This document shows positions 63,014-64,000 of a stretch of 64,000 nt of DNA, piece by piece. The stretch covers positions 186,001 to 250,000 of the forward strand of contig CALGIJ010000004.1 in NCBI GenBank assembly GCA_937915545.1, written 5' to 3'. The number at the start of each line of letters is the position of its first letter. The stretch's first letter is position 1. Source of the stretch: an uncultured Desulfobacterales bacterium. GTDB taxonomy: Bacteria; Desulfobacterota; Desulfobulbia; Desulfobulbales; Desulfocapsaceae. A model generated the notes under the pieces. That model saw only the letters and a list, made by a program, of their open reading frames with translations, was not told where the DNA came from and made no database searches. Made by a program: the position numbers and the translations under genes.

Positions 63014-63048
63014 GAGTCGAAGGCCCCCCGTCGGAGGGCCTTCGACTC
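63014..63048. other. 13-bp hairpin between the barrel gene and its terminator
   Basis: GAGTCGAAGGCCC pairs with GGGCCTTCGACTC across a 9-nt loop, 29 nt past the stop. There is no T-run, but it lies just before the intrinsic terminator, so the two may act together or protect the mRNA 3' end. Confidence 0.65.
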
Positions 63049-63077
63049 AACACCTGTCTGGTCTAGACATGCCCCAC

Positions 63078-64000
63078 TTAGAAGCGGAAGCGCACGCCCA
63101 TGCCGAAACGACCGAACTCGGACATGTCGTCCATCTCGTCGAGGGCAGATCTCATCTCAACGAACAGCGAAGCGTTGAAGGTCTCCGGCTCGCCATAGAC
63201 GCGAGCACCAAAACCGGCGATGAGGTCGAGACCGCTGTCTTCGGCTTCGAGGTCATCGTCGCCGTTGGTGATCCAGCCGCCGAGTCCGAGGTCGATGAAA
63301 TACCGGGAGAAGCTGTACTCGGCGAGAACGTCGGCGAGCATGGCGGAAGCGCCATCCTTGCCATGAACTTCCGGTGCCCAGCCGAGCATGCCGAGAACGC
63401 CGAACTGCTCGTTGAACTTATACTCGATGCCGCCGCGGGCAAAGACGTAGTTGGAGGGGTCGAACTGACGGTAGTAGCCGACATCGCCCACGAAACGCAT
63501 TCTGTTGACGCCGGTCAGTTGCGCGGTGCAGGCCGGGGAAGTGGCCTCCAGACCTTTGTCGTCGGCAACCGTCACCTTGACCGTGCTGGTCCCGCACGGC
63601 ATGGCAACTTCGCCCATCAGCGTTTTTCCTTCCACGACTTTCGACGATACGGTTTTGCCAGTTTCGTCGAGGACAGCGATGGTCATCTTGGCAATCTGGC
63701 CATCGGGGTCACTGGAGGTACGGGCGTCAACGGTAACGGTTTCGCCGCAGAAGGTCTTCACCGGCGCGACGGTCATGGCGCACTGCGGCGGCTTGTTGGG
63801 CGGAGGCGGCGCGGCCACCACTTCGGGGATCTTGCTCTCTTCCATCAGGGCAACGTTACCGCAGCCGAGCGGAATGACAAAGATGTACCGAATACCATCC
63901 TTGTCGACGGCAAACTTGAACCCCGGGAAGGGCTTTTCGTTACCCCAGGTGACATCCTTGACGATGCGCACCGTGCCCTTGCCTTTTTTCTTGTAGAACA
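63078..64000 (-). CDS. Outer-membrane beta-barrel protein, N-terminus cut by the window edge
   Basis: 307 residues are visible, open to the right edge; the GTG at 63971 is probably internal. A short Pro-rich linker (AAPPPPNKPP) precedes a PKD-like domain (VDARTSSDPDGQIAKMTIAVLD). Eight or so amphipathic strands follow and end in GVRFRF, the terminal-Phe signal for outer-membrane insertion. The start and signal peptide lie outside the window. Function is unknown; the layout resembles OmpA/OprF-like barrels preceded by a periplasmic domain. Confidence 0.75.
   Translation of the reverse strand, partial: FYKKKGKGTVRIVKDVTWGNEKPFPGFKFAVDKDGIRYIFVIPLGCGNVALMEESKIPEVVAAPPPPNKPPQCAMTVAPVKTFCGETVTVDARTSSDPDGQIAKMTIAVLDETGKTVSSKVVEGKTLMGEVAMPCGTSTVKVTVADDKGLEATSPACTAQLTGVNRMRFVGDVGYYRQFDPSNYVFARGGIEYKFNEQFGVLGMLGWAPEVHGKDGASAMLADVLAEYSFSRYFIDLGLGGWITNGDDDLEAEDSGLDLIAGFGARVYGEPETFNASLFVEMRSALDEMDDMSEFGRFGMGVRFRF

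Larger units (their letters stand above)
62501..63077. other. Intergenic region upstream of nrdJ
   Basis: 577 nt without a supported gene. It is AT-richer near 62630-62700, where several short AT palindromes (for example CATATG at 62679-62684) could be NrdR-type sites for nrdJ; the match is weak. It also holds three strong inverted repeats, listed separately. Small open frames here have no ribosome sites. Confidence 0.5.

Overview
This high-GC window (low to mid 60s percent by eye) looks like the chromosome of a strictly anaerobic, sulfate- or sulfur-metabolising Desulfobacterota (Deltaproteobacteria) bacterium, probably near the Desulfobulbales. The evidence is a methylene-tetrahydrofolate reductase/heterodisulfide reductase cluster with fused Hdr subunits, a probable selenocysteine codon in one of them, a class II (B12-dependent) ribonucleotide reductase, many PAS sensor kinases, a sigma-54 activator, and a Gram-negative type II secretion system. 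I saw no insertion sequences, CRISPR arrays, phage genes, tRNAs or rRNAs. The assignment is inference; no marker-gene phylogeny was possible.

Region 1 (1-12.1 kb, all minus strand) is one long unit. Read 5' to 3' it encodes a TusA-like protein, an HdrC-HdrB fusion interrupted by an in-frame UGA, a divergent second MetF-like protein, a double-length HdrA, MvhD, MetV and MetF. A single-domain response regulator, two ACT-domain proteins and two PAS histidine kinases follow. The core resembles the MetFV-HdrABC-MvhD complexes of acetogens, so methylene-THF reduction or methyl-THF oxidation is probably coupled to electron transfer or bifurcation through Hdr/Mvh flavin and Fe-S modules. A near-consensus sigma-54 promoter sits just upstream of the first gene. 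A PAS-AAA+-Fis activator with an intact GAYTGA motif is divergently transcribed next to it (12.4-13.8 kb), and two palindromes lie between. The HdrC-HdrB fusion is open for 60 codons past the UGA before the next start codon and stays in the same frame. A hairpin with a G-first loop begins 16 nt after the UGA. I read this as a selenoprotein.

Region 2 (13.8-25.9 kb, minus) is a full type II secretion operon in the order gspF-G-H-I-J-K-L-M-N-C-D-E. No prepilin peptidase gene lies in it, and GspD carries a TPR-like C-terminal extension.

Region 3 (26.3-36.5 kb, plus) is a housekeeping operon behind a good sigma-70 promoter: ffh, rpsP, khpA, rimM, trmD, a SPOUT RNA methyltransferase, rplS, rnhB, a yraN-type gene, pdxA, tmk, a TPR lipoprotein and a LolB-like lipoprotein.

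Region 4 (36.6-64 kb) is mixed: an AMIN-domain protein; a radical SAM-DUF2344 fusion; a PBP4-type carboxypeptidase; a lipoprotein cytochrome c and a DUF2231 membrane protein; eukaryotic-type isocitrate dehydrogenase; a PHP phosphoesterase; an HDOD histidine kinase and a double-receiver hybrid kinase; rfbB-rfbC; prfC; a DUF134 regulator; a DUF4390-NtrY-NtrX group; hemB; VanZ-like and SEC-C proteins; nrdJ; and the C-terminal part of an outer-membrane beta-barrel protein cut by the right edge.
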